Assembly: GCF_023715505.1 (NCBI RefSeq) | Contig: NZ_JAMBOH010000002.1 | Coordinates: forward strand, 310,001 to 374,000 | Direction: 5' to 3' | Origin: Neobacillus cucumis | GTDB taxonomy: Bacteria > Bacillota > Bacilli > Bacillales_B > DSM-18226 | DNA length: 64,000 nucleotides | Part shown: one piece after another, positions 63,606-64,000 of the stretch | Numbering within the stretch: the stretch's first letter is position 1 | How the letters are laid out: each line of letters starts with the position of its first letter | The notes under the pieces: generated by a model | Databases searched by the model: none | Told to the model about the DNA's origin: nothing | What the model saw: only the letters and a program-made list of their open reading frames with translations | Position numbers and translations under genes: made by a program

Positions 63606-64000
63606 TGGCACACGAAGAATATAGTTTTGAAACCAGACTGCTTCACAACAAACATAAAATTGACCCAGTAACAGGGGCGGTAAGTGTTCCCATTCAGCAT
63701 GCCTCTACCTTCCACCAATCTGACTTTGATTCGTTTGGCAAGTACGATTATGGCCGCAGCTTAAATCCGACTCGTGAAGCACTTGAAGAAGTGATCGCGG
63801 AACTTGAAGGAGGAGTGAAAGGATTTGCGTTTGCATCAGGGATGGCCGCTATTTCAACTGCCTTCCTTCTACTATCTTCTGGTGATCATATTGTGATTAC
63901 AGAGGATGTGTACGGCGGTACATTCCGAATGGTTACACAAGTTCTTTCGAGACTTGGGATTGAACATACCTTTGTCGATATGACCAATTTAGAGGAAGTA
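63605..64000 (+). CDS. metC: Cystathionine beta-lyase MetC, partial
   Basis: The first 132 codons are in the window. The sequence (ETRLLHNKHKIDPVTGAVSV, TFHQSDFDSFGKYDYGRS, LNPTREALEEVIAELEGG, FASGMAAISTAFLLLSSGDH) is close to B. subtilis MetC. It cleaves cystathionine to homocysteine. It starts at the ATG overlapping the metI stop, so the two genes are translationally coupled under the S box. Confidence 0.93.
   Translation, partial: MAHEEYSFETRLLHNKHKIDPVTGAVSVPIQHASTFHQSDFDSFGKYDYGRSLNPTREALEEVIAELEGGVKGFAFASGMAAISTAFLLLSSGDHIVITEDVYGGTFRMVTQVLSRLGIEHTFVDMTNLEEV

Overview
The window looks like a low-GC Gram-positive chromosome from the Bacillaceae (Bacillus/Neobacillus-like). The evidence is the AGGAGG-type ribosome sites with TTG and GTG starts, AraR and XylR sugar regulation, a SAM-I riboswitch before metI-metC, SinR/SinI biofilm regulators and an eps operon laid out as in Bacillus subtilis. 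I see no rRNA, tRNA, intact insertion sequence or CRISPR array.

Positions 1-14500 hold a hemicellulose region. It has a GH52 beta-xylosidase with divergent xylR, the remnant of a fumarylacetoacetate-hydrolase-family gene, an arabino-oligosaccharide operon (araP-araQ-yesL family-araN-abfA) with araR upstream, an intracellular GH43-AbfB arabinofuranosidase and a beta-propeller lactonase.

Positions 14600-62100 are one large accessory block for an exopolysaccharide and two peptide pathways. On the left, a cyclic-di-GMP-I riboswitch precedes a 39-residue SinI-like antirepressor. Next comes a RiPP-like cassette with no recognised cyclase: Gly/Asn-rich precursor, HPr-kinase-like protein, PqqD-like protein, S26-type peptidase, ABC exporter and nucleotidyltransferase. 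Then follow a GalNAcA/glycosyltransferase operon, two tail-fibre-like proteins, a complete CMP-Kdo pathway with a second CMP-ulosonate set and four GT42/DUF115-like domains, a PglK-like flippase, and the eps operon proper. The eps operon runs epsA-epsB-EAR RNA-epsC-epsG-epsL-epsM-epsN-sinR-like-glycosyltransferases and is predicted to make bacillosamine and start the repeat unit. At the right edge is a paeninodin-type lasso peptide cluster in the order C-A-K-B1-B2-nucleotidyltransferase-D.

The block appears to be one regulon. Sixteen-base palindromes GTTC-N8-GAAC, the form of the B. subtilis SinR operator, occur in front of the eps operon, the flippase/Kdo operon, the GalNAcA operon, both peptide cassettes and a VanZ-like gene. 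In the epsA promoter the palindrome fills the -35/-10 spacer. A SinR homologue is encoded inside the eps operon and a SinI homologue sits behind the c-di-GMP riboswitch. The inferred circuit is c-di-GMP to SinI to SinR to polysaccharide plus two secreted peptides; this combination is the most interesting content of the window.

Positions 62190-64000 return to housekeeping: promoter, SAM-I riboswitch, terminator, metI and the start of metC.
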